NCBI GenBank assembly: GCA_037179385.1
Contig: CM074200.1
Span: forward strand, 36,273,884-36,337,883
Direction: 5' to 3'
DNA length: 64,000 nucleotides
From: Holothuria scabra
Taxonomy: Eukaryota; Echinodermata; Holothuroidea; Aspidochirotida; Holothuriidae
The notes under the pieces are model-generated. The model was not told the origin of the DNA and did no database searches. It saw only the letters and a list, made by a program, of their open reading frames with translations. Position 1 is the first letter of the stretch. Each line of letters starts with the position of its first letter. The translations under genes were made by a program, and so were the position numbers. This document shows positions 40,826 through 52,458 of this stretch, in pieces.

Positions 40826-40833
40826 GTTAAGTT

Positions 40834-40987
40834 AAAATAAAAGCAGCAGGGTACTGTAGCTCTGAGCAGAGTAGCTGATGCAATAAACTGAGATTGTGTC
40901 TGGATTAGGATAAATTTTAGACAATTGTGTGGGAGAGACTCAAGTAAGTATAGGTTAGGAGAATTGGAACTGTTTGGGATCAGAGAA
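40834..40987 (+). repeat. Family R4, right piece after the hAT-like insertion
   Basis: Contains GATGCAATAAACTGAGATTG, TTTTAGACAATTGTGTGGGA and AACTGTTTGGGATCAGAGAA, continuing the element interrupted at 37494. Confidence 0.7.
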
Positions 40988-41217
40988 TTAGGCCTCTAAA
41001 ACACGATTAACTGTTTCACATGTAGTTTTAAATGGTCCAACAATTTTTAGGTTGAATGGTCGTTATTAATTCTAGGGGGTGTCTCCTGGACGTTTAAATA
41101 TCATGAGAGTTGTACTTGGAAGCGAAATAGGAAGAAATACGCGGATGTGGAGTGTTTTTTTTTTCTTTTCAAAATACGCTTGAAGCGACTGATTTGGCCC
41201 TTTAATCTACTACTTAC

Positions 41218-41285
41218 TTGTTGTCGTTGGTTACCGAGTAATTCATTCCGAAGATCAAACCACGGATTTGTTGGCCGAGAGAAAA
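41218..41285 (-). CDS. Candidate 68-nt exon (minus-strand gene)
   Basis: The best bordered exon of the set: acceptor TTTTATCTTTTTTCCACAG, donor GTAAGTAG. Starting with two bases of a split codon it reads FSRPTNPWFDLRNELLGNQR followed by QQ, ending in phase 0. A second frame (FSLGQQIRGLIFGMNY) is also open, but the first is the one that joins the exon at 42837-42999 (which ends with one base). No family recognised. Confidence 0.42.
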
Positions 41286-42836
41286 CTGTGGAAAAAAGAT
41301 AAAATAAATATTTTACTGTTTGTTGTTATATCACTAAAACATCAATGTATATACAGATATGAATGCATGTGTGGAGACAGGCATTTGACAACATTTAATT
41401 CACTTTATGAAAACAAAACATATTGATAGAAAATAAAAGTTTAACAAAAGGTGCGTGTCGTTTTCCTATCTCTTAATCAAGTCGGTGCATTACACTTCCA
41501 ATGGTCCATTAGACAGATGTGATAATCGCAATGTCCCTGAGCAGTGTATCAAATTATAGGATGTAACCATCCCAGGAAAAAGTGAAGAAATATCAGATAA
41601 TTGCAATCCTTCTAGTACTTCCATGATGCGGTTGCAAAGATTCCTCTTTAGCAACTGAAGATGTTATTCGAATATTGAAAAATGTAATGAACAGAAAGTT
41701 ATAATTCTGTTAGTGATAAAACATTTACAAGGATGATGCAAAATAAGGCTTTGAACATTTCAAAACGCGTCAACCACGAAAGAAACATCTGAATTATTTT
41801 TTCTTTCGAACTATGAGACTTATGACCTTGGCGACGATGATGTCATAGATCATTAATACCTCTCGAGGTAAATACCACCAACAGAGGTGTTAAGAAATGT
41901 TATAGGAGTTACTCCTCAAGAAAAAACTTTGATTTTAACCCTACACTGGTGTTTTAATCGTTTTCTTTTTTCTCCGTCGGTTGAAGGTAATTGTGTTGCT
42001 TTCTATGCACTTAATATTTCCTGTGGACCCCGTCCTAAAGATAAGACCTTTTGAGCAAAGAGATATATCCTCTCGAAATATTAACAGAGGCCGCGGACCC
42101 AGTTTTGAAGTGCGGGGGCTAATAATCGAAGCGGCCCAATATGTCCAATAAAATAAAAGCAGTTTAAGGCGGCCCAAAATGCCAACAGCAAAAAAGTGCG
42201 GGGTTACAGCCCCCTGCCCCCCCCCCGTCCCTGAATAAAGTTAAATAAAAAAAGGAGCTTCTCATTTCCACTTGAACTGTACACTTTTTTATCACAACGA
42301 TATTTTTAACAAGTAACGCAGAACATGAACATTTGCTTAAACCATTCATGACAAGCACAACTTTCAGCTTTAGGCTTTGCTATACAACGTGGGGGGAGGG
42401 GACTGAGGGGGCGGTGGTGGTTTGTGACCAGACATGATACACAATAAGTTTGGCTAGTTTCCAAGGGGAGGTGGTTTCTACACCTATATGCTGTATATAG
42501 CCCCTCAGTCGTTAGGATGTCTCACCGGACGCTGACCTTTGTTGAGTCGGTCACTCAACCTGTCATTTTAAACTCAATTGAGGGAGGTTGTGAACGCAAC
42601 TCCCTGGTGAAACGAAGCACTTTATTCAACCTCTATACAGTGCACAGGCAAATGATAAACTTATGCATGCTTTCTAGCTCCTCTATACTGCCCAAAGTGT
42701 AGCTTACAGTATCTTTGCATATAAGCCACTAGTTAAGTCGATTACCGACCGCTACTCTACTTGGATTTAACACCAACGATGAACTATGAAAGTTTCTTAA
42801 CCACGTAGGCCTACAACTATAAACGCACTAATTCAC

Positions 42837-42999
42837 CGCAGTTGTCGATCAAAAGGTTGTCGGCCAAGGTAAACTGACTTTTGACGCATGGTAAAAAGAT
42901 TGTAATCTTCAAGCGTTGCGTCGTAATTTGCATTTGGCCCCCGGAGTCAATCGCAGGCACATTTGACATTAAAATGATGATATCTCCCAAATTATTGAA
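42837..42999 (-). CDS. Candidate 163-nt exon (minus-strand gene)
   Basis: Acceptor CTGTTGACCCTTCTCAG, donor CG|GTGAAT. Only one frame is open: FNNLGDIIILMSNVPAIDSG, then ITTQRLKITIFLPC and DNLLIDNC. The same frame stays open upstream to an ATG at 43086, where MSFLILIYVTLYHMILHLF could be a signal peptide, so this might instead be a first exon (43086-42837). Alternating hydrophobic stretches suggest a beta-rich domain, but no family was recognised. Confidence 0.4.
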
Positions 43000-43830
43000 C
43001 TGAGAAGGGTCAACAGGTTTAAGTCCAGCAAAGAGGTGTAGGATCATGTGGTAAAGAGTAACGTAGATAAGAATTAAGAATGACATTACTTAGAACGTAC
43101 TTGAAACGTCCAAAGGGTGCACTTTTAGATTTTGAGATGGAAAAGTTTCAAATAACCTGCCAAGTCATCCGACATTTGAATTGTCCTGAAATTCAGTTCA
43201 ATTGAGATAATTTAAATTTACACAATCTTATGACCAAACAAAGGCGAAATAGACACATGAATACTTCGTTGTGTATTGTAGATACGTCCGTCTTACATCA
43301 AACTTTACCAGCCAATACGTCTTAGCACTTCGAGACAAAATTCATTTACTTAAAATATGCAGAAAAATCTTCTCTTTCAGAATGCGAAAACTGCATCTTA
43401 ATAGCATATAGAACTACGACAATTATTTTCAAAGAAATGCAATTTTTGTGAGGTTTAGTGCATTATGGGAAATCTGTGACGTCAGCGACGGACATAAATT
43501 TGACCATTGCATTGGATTTATGTTATAATTCTGATGCCTCCTGCAGGGAATATTAAGTGGAATCGTGTGCTATACGCCACATGTAAAATAGAGTAATGCT
43601 AGGTCTATAGTTAAAAATAGTCAAACATTCCAACAGTATCAAATTTCAAGGACAAAGAGCACATTCAGTAATAAAGAAATGCAAAAAGGAATCTGACACA
43701 ATGTGCCCACATTTTACAATTTTTTGTGACTTTTTTGAAAACTAGAGGATTTTTTCATTAAAAATAACCAGTGTTTAAAGTGAGAAATCTTTAGTTAGGA
43801 AAATATTGTTAGTATTGCAAGTTAGTTTTT

Positions 43831-43984
43831 ACGAAGCTCTGTTTAGGACATGGTAAAAAACTTATTACGCACGTAAGTTATAATTATTACGATTCTACGT
43901 ACGTAATAATTAGTAAGTACGCACATAATAATACTTCGTACGTACGTAATATTTTTTTCTACCATGTCATAAATAGAACTTCGT
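43831..43984. mobile_element. GTAC-rich foldback element
   Basis: Arms ACGAAGCTCTGTTTAGGACA-TGGTA and the reverse complement at 43955-43984 enclose repeats of ACGTACGTAATAAT. The centre is itself near-palindromic, so the whole 154 bp can fold on itself. Confidence 0.75.
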
Positions 43985-45304
43985 AGGTTTGGAAGACGTG
44001 TTGTGGAATATTTTTGTTTTTCTTATTACACCCAAGTGAAAAACCAATGGACTATGTCTTTAACAACATCAGGATATTTTGCTGTGTTGTTTAACGACGG
44101 ACTTCCTTCGACAATGCGCTGTGAATTAGACAGTTGCAGTGTACTGTAAAGCAATAACGGATATATGTCATTCATATCGTTGAACCGTTGCGTAACTGTT
44201 AGGTAAACTTGCGTAGGGCGCTCGAGACAGAGAGAATGGCGCTGTCCCTATCCATGGGCCGTGCATGCATTGTGTAGCAACTTAAGATGTGCAAACAATT
44301 ATGATAGTGTGAGAAAGGTTTTTATGTGTAACGCTTAGCCAGCGCACTAGGAGGTTTTACCTCTCGGAGTTAAATAGTAAAGTTCTTGATGTAATTAGTA
44401 GCTCACTCACGCTCTAAAAATCGTGATTAAGAATTAAAAGCATTTTGCCTCAGCATTCTAAATCATTTATGGAAGCACACTTTCAATTTACCCTCATGTT
44501 GACTTGTGAATTAAATTTGGTTTGATCTGATAGGTTCGTTGCCTTGTGAACTTCCTTTATTATTTCATCATTTTCTGTACAACCAATTCCCGAGAACAAA
44601 CGACAAATAATTCTCGCGTTGCTTGCAGTTGTGTGCACCATCACAAATATCCCCGGGTATAGATGCGCATTGTTTAACAAAGTCTTTCCTGACTGTATTC
44701 TTTGTTAGGGTTAGGGATTAGGTTATAGATTAACGCTATATTACAAGCCATTTAAGAAAGTTCTAGTTAAACAATGCGAATCGATTCCCAAATATCTCTA
44801 ACCAAGGGATGGTAATAAACTGTTAGAACCTCTATCATGTTACATTCAAAAATGTATAGATATTAATTCAGAGCGCAAAATACCTCAATATTCCTTTCTT
44901 CATATACTACGTGATTCAATTGCCAAAAAAGGGCAAAAAGGTCAATAAATACCGATTGACCTTTGAAAATGACTTTTACCAGTTTAAAGTGGACGCATTC
45001 TTTTGAATTAGTAGTACCTCGACTTCTGGCCTGATTTTTGTTTCTTCCACTTTAAAAAATGAGCATGAATTTAACATCACTGTGCGCATGTATGTGAAAA
45101 ACCTATATTGGGCAAATGTGTTCAATAACTGATGATTCATGGGCTACCTGTTAACCACAAAGCTGGACAGTCAACGTCTCGGAAAACCCATTTATCAACA
45201 ATAATTGGCTAAAGTCCCATTTCCAGAATTTTTTAATACGTACCCAGCGTTGGTAACATTTTACACAACTATTTTTAGAATTGGTTAGTTAATCAGTTAG
45301 CTAG
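43985..45304. other. Anonymous DNA
   Basis: Includes the exon candidate at 44492-44574. Two TTAGGG units at about 44707-44719 are too few to call an interstitial telomere. GGTTTTACCTCTCGGAGTTA at about 44353 resembles the reverse of 18347-18370, a short shared piece. Confidence 0.35.
44492..44574 (-). CDS. Candidate 83-nt exon (minus-strand gene)
   Basis: Acceptor GGAATTGGTTGTACAG, donor GTAAAT. The only open frame begins with two bases of a split codon and reads NDEIIKEVHKATNLSDQTKF then NSQVNMR, ending in phase 0, which matches the phase-0 start at 42999. Polar, helix-like composition. The upstream exon was not found. Confidence 0.35.
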
Positions 45305-45393
45305 TTAGTCAGTCAGTCAGTCAGTCAGTCAGTCAGTCAGTCAGTCAGTCAGTCAGTCAGTCAGTCAGTCAGTCAGTCAGTCAGTCAGTCAGT
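45305..45393 (+). repeat. (AGTC)n microsatellite, perfect
   Basis: About 22 uninterrupted AGTC units, the opposite strand of the (CTGA)n motif at 4283-4610. Confidence 0.97.
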
Positions 45394-46753
45394 GATTACC
45401 TGTTGCCATTGTTTGCATTTTTTATTTTCCGGGTTTGGGTCATGAGGGTATCAACTATGTACCCTAGACTCACGTACATACTTTAAATTTTAGAGATACC
45501 TAATTGTTACGTCTTTATAACATACACAAAAGCAGGCCATCTGCATCAATTCAGTTCTAATATACTGGTAGACGGTTTTCATGACGCAATTCATGATTCA
45601 ATTAAATTAAATTATCTCTTCAGACAGCAGATTAAATGTTCTTAGGATTTCGAATGATTGGTTGAATGTAATTAGTGTCCTTAAAAACTGGGTAAAGAGT
45701 TCATTTGATTTACTGAGGTCCTCTTAAATGTTACATTCAGTGACGTTTGTTAACCAGGTACGTCCTTTGATGAAAAAAGACGCTACGTGAGCACACTTTT
45801 CCCAAGAGAACAGGCACCGTGTGATCCACCTATGGACGCGCAGGTACACGTGGTCTTATATTAACATGAATAGTCAATTGTGTAGAAGTAGATTAATGCG
45901 ACATGCAGGAGTTGTCTTTGAGGTTTTTGAGGTTTTTTGCTTTTAAATTTGGTAAAAGGGAGCATGGGATGAAGATGAAGTTGAAGCGGTCCCAGGTAAG
46001 GAGGGTGGATTTGAACATTATCTCGGTTAATAGGATAACTTAAAGCGAGAAATTGACGTCATTGATGATAGAATGTATGTGTGTGAAGTACAGAATTGCA
46101 GGAGACTGCGGGTGGGACACATCTTACGACATTATCTACATAAACAACTTATGTTGCCACTTTGTTGCTGGAATGCCACTGGAAAATACTAGAAGAGTTT
46201 CAGTTGGAAATTATTTTCCTTTTTTCAAAAAAGGGTTCATAATTTTAATCCTCATCTTTGTGGTTCATCATGGTTTTGTTCCTGGTGTTGAGGAGTTCGG
46301 CATAACGATTACTCCGTTTAAAAGGTTATATCCTCGTGAACCGAAGACTGCACACCAGTATGGAAGCAATCAATGATATGCACGTCTTAAGTAGAGAGGT
46401 CATTCTCTGCTGATTGAAATGTACGGCACATAGAGTATAAGGTGGAAGAAAAGCACCCATCCTGTCCAGATGGCATTGAATAAGTAGAACTGATATGTAC
46501 ACATGTCACTAAAATGCTTCCACTTTTATCTCACAGCATTGCGTCTTCTTTTAGCTTTATAGGAAAAGGCAGGTGTGTGAGAGGCGTTTGTTTGTACCTT
46601 TCTTAAAGTTTAGATTTTAAAGTGACGTCATACTGAATTTTTTATCACACTACGTTTTATCACACGACGTTAGTATGAAATGATATTTTGTGTAGTCCGC
46701 AATGTCTCCCTGCTACGTCAACTATATCAGTATCAGTTAATTCGTATTGTTCA
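45394..46753. other. Anonymous DNA with one open frame
   Basis: From 46094 (after GTACAG) to a TGA at 46376 the plus strand is open for 94 codons (IAGDCGWDTSYDIIYINNLC). It contains a hydrophobic stretch FIILILIFVVHHGFV. No motif, no donor, no homology recognised; possibly chance. Confidence 0.3.
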
Positions 46754-47284
46754 CACTCTAAAAGTGACACCATCTAGTAGAGTGAAAAGTGTAAATTCAC
46801 TCCATTAGAGTATAAATTCACTCAATCAGAGTGCTTATTCACTCCAAAATAGTGAAATGTACTCTTACCTTACCTATACTCCTCTTACCGAGTGGCACGT
46901 AAGGTCTCATAAATCTTATTTCCAAACTGCTATATCCTTTGCCTGAAACCCAGCTTCATCCCAAGTTCTCCACCCAAACTCCCTTTATTTCAATTTCTTC
47001 TGTAGAATTTCACTCTAAGAAGAGTATATTTCACTCCAAAAGAGCGAAGTTTCACTCCAGATAGATCACATTAAATGATCATATTTTGAGAAAGTTATCA
47101 CTGTAGACACTCGTTAAAGAGCTAAAAAGTGAATTTTCTTAAAGAGAATTTCACAATTCTTGGAGTGAATTTCACTATTCATGGAGCGAATTTCACTATT
47201 CATGCAGTGAATTTACTCTCTAATGAGTAAATTCACTTTTCACTTTATTAGAGAGTGCCTAAGTTCACTCATTTGCTCAGAGTG
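46754..47284. mobile_element. Foldback element of GGAGTGAA repeats, copy 1
   Basis: Left end CACTCTAAAAGTGACACC, right end TTTGCTCAGAGTG. Subterminal blocks GAGTGAAAAGTGTAAATTCA (left) and GAGTAAATTCACTTTTCACT (right) are reverse complements, followed by many GAGTGAA/TTCACTC repeats. The middle (46880-47000) is unique. Same family as 62470-62873. Confidence 0.75.
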
Positions 47285-47779
47285 TACATTATTCTTATGC
47301 ATAGTTAACAACGGTTGCACTTTATCTAATGAACCTCAATTTATTTTAAATGCTGCAAAATCAAACATTAAAAAGGGCCTGTTATCACGACAACCTAGCC
47401 AAGGTCTAAGGTATTAAGACATGTATAAGTATGCCTTTCTATACTGGCCAACCTAAAAAATAAGCTCATTAAGATTTTAAAGTGCTTTAAGAAATGTCAC
47501 CAGTTTAGTAAATAATGGATACCCCAAGGTACTCTCACTTAAAAGCAACCTTAGGAATAGCTATTGACACGTTCCTCCACAGTGTCTATTTTAATATTAG
47601 AATTTTCATGCACCCTGGAGGTATATTGTGTTTATTTTGTTGAGATCGCTTAATTATTTTCCATCATTGTTTGTAATAGGTCTATGAAAGGTTATCAAAA
47701 GAAGGGGAGAAACTCGAGATGTTTAGTAAAGTGATACCTTTTTATTCCACCTCTCTATGAAGCCGATCGGTTTAGAGAT
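47285..47779. other. Anonymous DNA
   Basis: Nothing recognised. Confidence 0.4.
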
Positions 47780-48830
47780 AACCTGATCAAGTCGGCCATA
47801 ACTGGGGTCCGCTAGCTTTACCTTTCCAATTCTTTGCTTAAAATTCACACTAGGAGGATAAAATCGGAATTTGGGTGCTTGCCGTTTTCTTATGAAAAGA
47901 TTCTGTTTACCACCTTGCAGCTTAACTACAACTTACAACCGCTACAAATACCATTTCCGGCTGTCTGAGGGATAGCGATTTTTCAAAATTTTATGCACGC
48001 TCCGCGCCAACTGAAGGCGGCGTTCCGCTTAGACAATCTTTTGAGCACGACTACAAATTTCGGACGGGGAATCATTGGCCTAACGTACTCAAATGCTCTC
48101 TTATACACCTATCATCAGATACATTTCAACCCTGGCAGTTTAGTAGTCTGTGTAGATGGGTTCTTTAGTTATTGAAGGGTCAAAACATTATCAATGTTCA
48201 ATGTTTGCAGAGGGCAAAGATATACTGAAATTGTTGTCTGGTGTAGCATGGCTGGCACAAAACGAATATGTCCACCTTTCGGTGAGCAGTTTCATGTGAG
48301 AAAATGAGTAATGGCATTTCATTTTTTTATTTTTTAAAAAATGTTCTTCCTCATGCAAAACGAACAATTTAGCACCAAAATGTACCTTCTAATCAACGGG
48401 GTAATGTGGGGTGTATAAAATCCAAACTTTTTTTCCGTCCATCAGTTTCACATTGCTTCTACGTCACTGCTTGATTCCCTAATTTTTACTGAGTACGGGG
48501 GTTAAGCATTTCAATAGGAAGAGACAATAGAATTAAGACTTTATGCTGAAGGACCCATAATGGTCGCCTTCACAGCTTTCCGGATTTGTCTATCATACAC
48601 TCATCCAATTTCCAAGTGATCCCGAGTTTTGGCGGCCATTTTGAGGGCCCATCTTCTCATTTCTTTCATCTAGTTGTGTCAGGAATTATTGTATTCAATT
48701 TGTAACCTCAGCTTAATCTGCTTACTGTGGCGATCGGGGCTGGTTTGAGTCATCTGTGGTATAGCTTATAACAATTATTACTTAAGTTGAATACTGATGG
48801 ACCCTGGTGATTTCCCACCCCTACTTCACT
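47780..48830 (+). repeat. Cluster of R5 pieces and one GC-module
   Basis: AAGTCGGCCATAACTGGGGT (47790) matches R5; 47951-48065 is a GC-module (GCACGCTCCGCGCCAACTGA, GGCGGCGTTCCGCTTAGA); 48465-48650 and 48770-48830 carry further R5-like blocks such as TACTGATGGACCCTGGTGAT. The arrangement suggests related or nested copies. Confidence 0.5.
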
Positions 48831-49718
48831 TCCGGATTTCTCCAAGGTGAGTATATCTCCCTTTTTAAGTGATGTGCATTTCTTTTTCATCTTCAGTGGA
48901 TGTCAGTTTTATTGAAAAGAGTGTAACTCTTAAACATTTCATCCGTACAACAGAACTAAGTGTAAATTTTTAAAACACTTTAAAATAATTTTTTTACTCT
49001 TCTATGAAACACATCACAACTAATTAAGAATATTTAGAAACCTGCTTGAGTGCATGTAACTACGTAAGTTGACCACACTCGACTCGCTTGCTCGATGAAT
49101 GTGTACAAACCGCGAATACCACAGTGTACACTGTGCGGTGTGTTCAGCATAAAACCTCGTGTATTTGACATGATAGTCACATTCGTGTTGGTATGTCGTT
49201 AAATCTTATCTAACTAACTTGACATGGTTGTCTTCCAGCATGGCGGACCACTAAAGTAATTGCGAACCCTCTTTAAATGCGCAAACGTGCGCGCGCTTTC
49301 TTTGGGTAGTACAGACCTTATGCATTGACGACTCACTGACGTCATCCTTGGGGCAAAACACGTCGCATCACGCATAAGAAGCCTTCCTGCACGTGTAGCA
49401 GACTATGCGCTTATTGGACTGGTTGATAAATCAACTGCCTTCGTTTGTCGGTGTTGGTTTGTTTTGCTCAAAGAAGGGCGTACTCTTTGCTCTGTGACAT
49501 CGTAATACATAATGTCTATTCACGGACTTTGCAGTTAATAGCATTTGCTGGTGTTACAATCACTGTTTACCCCTCAAATAATTCATTTTATTTGTAACCA
49601 TAAAAGTGACCTAAACATCACATTCTAACTTCTTAAATTAATCATTAATAACAACATAGGAATAAAATTGGAGGAATCATCTAAATCTGTTTTCGTTGAT
49701 GTTTTTTAAGGTGAAGTC
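48831..49718. other. Anonymous DNA
   Basis: A GC-richer patch at 49070-49400 (GTGCGCGCGCTTTC, CACGTGTAGCAG) has no open frame of note. Confidence 0.35.
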
Positions 49719-49940
49719 CACAATAAACATTATTCAATGAGGTCATCTAACGTGATGAAAAAGTAATGGAGCATCGTGCAACCACGTGATTTCGCACTCG
49801 CTCATTAAACAATACACTCGAACCAGCCCGCAGAAACAGAAATCAACGTTGTATTTGTTAGTGCATGATGTTGTAATGAAAGGCCAAGACCCTACATGCT
49901 CTTTCGTATTGTGACATCATTGTCTATAAGGTTTATTGTG
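49719..49940. mobile_element. 222-bp MITE-like element with imperfect ends
   Basis: CACAATAAACATTATTCAAT-GAGGTCA at the left and the reverse of CACAATAAACCTTATAGACA-ATGATGTCA at the right; about 27 bp of imperfect inverted repeat with a two-base length difference. No frame inside. Confidence 0.6.
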
Positions 49941-51053
49941 AATAGGGTTTCCTGGATCAAGAATTTTTACCGGTAATTTTGATCAGTGTCTTCTTGAGAC
50001 TTCTAGACAGAGGGTAAAATATATAATAACACATCAATAACGTTTACTTATTATCGTGACAGCTGGTCAATTAAACCAAAGGTGTCCACATTTTATACAA
50101 AAATTTTTCCGAAAATGGGACAAGATATTAAACTGATTCTGATGTATTACTCTATAAAATGGATCTTTATAAGAGAATGCTTACTTCTTTTTGTTTCGAC
50201 TAAACCTGTAACTCTCAAAGAACCTGCCGAAAATGCTCTTCATTTTCGGTTCCATTTGACAAACCATTAAAGACTATCAGAGATATTAGTTGCCATTTTG
50301 TGATAAATTGAGATTCTCTTTAAAGGGATGAACATTTAAATGAATCAATCTTTGATGCTTGGACTCCCACACAGGGCCCCTTGGTTACATGTGCCGAGCG
50401 TGGGAGCTAATTTAGTCTATTCGTTCCTTATGTTTAGTTTGAGTGCCTTTGGAAATGGTAATTTTGGTTCCGGGGATAATTTAGGACAACGAAAACGACT
50501 ACTTTCTAAACGTTCGTTTATCAGAACCAAGTTAATAGTCCCAAATTACTCCTGATAAAGAGACATAATGTGGCCTGTTCGCAGACTTATCCAAATACTC
50601 TTGCGGCTAGTTAAACCTATTCAAGTACTGACCCGAAACGTAGAGCAATTGCAAGAAACGGCAGTTTACTCTCCAAAAAGTTTAAAAAATGTCTTGAGTG
50701 CCATCGTTAAAATTTGCATAATAACAAATCGTTTGAAAAGTGGAAACGAGCGGGAAGCAGTTATTTATGTTCAGTTCCTTCCATACGTGGTTTAATGTGC
50801 ATACTCTTGATGTGTTCTAAATGGTAACAATAGATCGGATACATCAGAAATTGAAACGCAATCGATCTCAAATGATAAGGTGAGGTTTGTCATCAAACTG
50901 CGGGCCGCCAACTTAGGATGTACCTACAGTATAACTGACGCGTGTCCAAGGGTAGGGATGGGGTACCCCTAAAAATTACCAGGACATCGGGTGGAATTGG
51001 TGAGCAAAATGCTTGAGAAAAGCGATTTACAGCATTTTACAAGGTAGTTATAT
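49941..51053. other. Anonymous DNA
   Basis: Two adjacent plus-strand frames (50340-50555 and 50568-50795) have no motif and no splice support. Confidence 0.35.
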
Positions 51054-52458
51054 CCTTGGAGGCTTACAAGCTAGTTCGGGAAAATAGCTTTCTGCTCACT
51101 TTGAGTGTAACAATAAATGGACAATAAGTACCTTGTGGCCTTCTACACTTAACAGACTGCTTTTCTCACAGGATATCGTGTGTGATCGGGCCACTTTTAG
51201 GCCTCCTTAGTGGCGTGCGAAGGGGAGACTATTGGGCCATGCCCCCCTCACAGATGCCATTTTTCTTTGTTCTTAAAAATACGTGGTCTAACTTTATCAA
51301 CACAGATTTTACATCAAAAGATAGCATATGTGGCACCAGATTGTTTATAAGGACACCCAACTTTTCAAAAATTTTCAAAGGGGAAGGATTGTCCGTGCAA
51401 GGTCTTTCAGTGATGCTAATTTTTTTTAATAACTACAAATAGACCTAGGCAAATTCTGTCAAATTCCAATTTTTACTTAGAAAAGGTAGACTCTGTTTCC
51501 CACTGGTGGCATCTATCAAAAGACTACATGATTAGATTTTCTTAACAAGCATAAATACGCTACTTTTGACCATCTGAGGGGTCTGATTTTTCGAAATTTT
51601 CTTTACGCTCCGCGCCAACCAATGGTGGCGCTTCGCTCGGTCTCTTGGGCAAAAAACATATTTGGGGTAAAATTAGCTCTTAACTCTCTGATCATTTTGC
51701 AGTTTAGGAACATATTTTGAAGTGAGCATTTTATTGCAAACGACAAAAGCAGAAAGCGACTGGCTAGATTCTTCGTATAAGCCTGGAAAATGCTATTTCC
51801 GGCCATCTAAGGGGTCTAATTTTTCCAAATTTTCTCTACGCTCCGCGCCAACCAATGGTGGCGCTCCGCTTAGATAATCTTTATGACAAAATAACATTTT
51901 GTGGCCAAGAAAACTACAAATACCGATCAATGCTCCTTTATTTCGACTCCTAAAAGTGTGCAAATTTTATGACAAGTTTTTCTTCGTAAGGTTGCATAAA
52001 TGGCATAAAAAGAAATGCATGTCAAGGTACAAAAGTTTCAGTGTTATCCTCATGAACCACCACGATTCGACTTTTAACACTGTCCCTGTCAAAGTCGAAA
52101 ATCTTGCACCATTTTGCATGTAGGCTCCTTGAAAACGTCAAAAAATTTCGGAGACTCCTCCCCTTGGACCATACTGCATGTCCTTCCCCCTTCAGAGAAA
52201 TCCTGCGTACGCCACTGCGTTAGTACATACAAATAAACCAGATATTGTTTACCAAAATAATATACTTTGTTATTTCCGATTGCTCTATGTTATACTTTAA
52301 GATTAAAATGCAGGTAATATTACAAAATGACACGGTAATGTTGTTATACTTGTAAGTTTGCATATTTTACATGAAATACATACACATTGACCGGGAAAAG
52401 TTTTGGGGAAATTTCATACCTTTGCCCCCCCTGGAAAAAAATCCTTGCTACGCCACTG
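51054..52458. mobile_element. hAT-like element, copy 2 of the internal sequence
   Basis: Co-linear with 39366-40825 from CCTTGGAGGCTTACAAGC to GCTACGCCACTG at 52458, including the paired GC-modules (centred near 51610 and 51850) and the reversed TAGTGGCGTGCGAAGGGG / GTACGCCACTG ends. Its left part, equivalent to 37495-38056, was not found, so it is left-truncated or a shorter derivative. The C/G homopolymers seen in copy 1 are shorter here. Confidence 0.75.

Larger units (their letters stand above)
40988..43830. other. Anonymous DNA with two exon candidates
   Basis: Holds the minus-strand exon candidates 41218-41285 and 42837-42999. C-rich runs near 42210-42227 and a G-rich stretch at 42389-42420 are reminiscent of the hAT-like elements. 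A TGACGTCA site is at about 43478. Nothing else recognised. Confidence 0.35.

Noticed and set aside
42490..42560. tRNA-like CAGTCGTTAGGATGTCTCAC segment
   Set aside because: Resembles the D-arm half of a tRNA only loosely; no B-box at the right distance.
44705..44725. Interstitial telomere repeat
   Set aside because: Only two TTAGGG units with drift.
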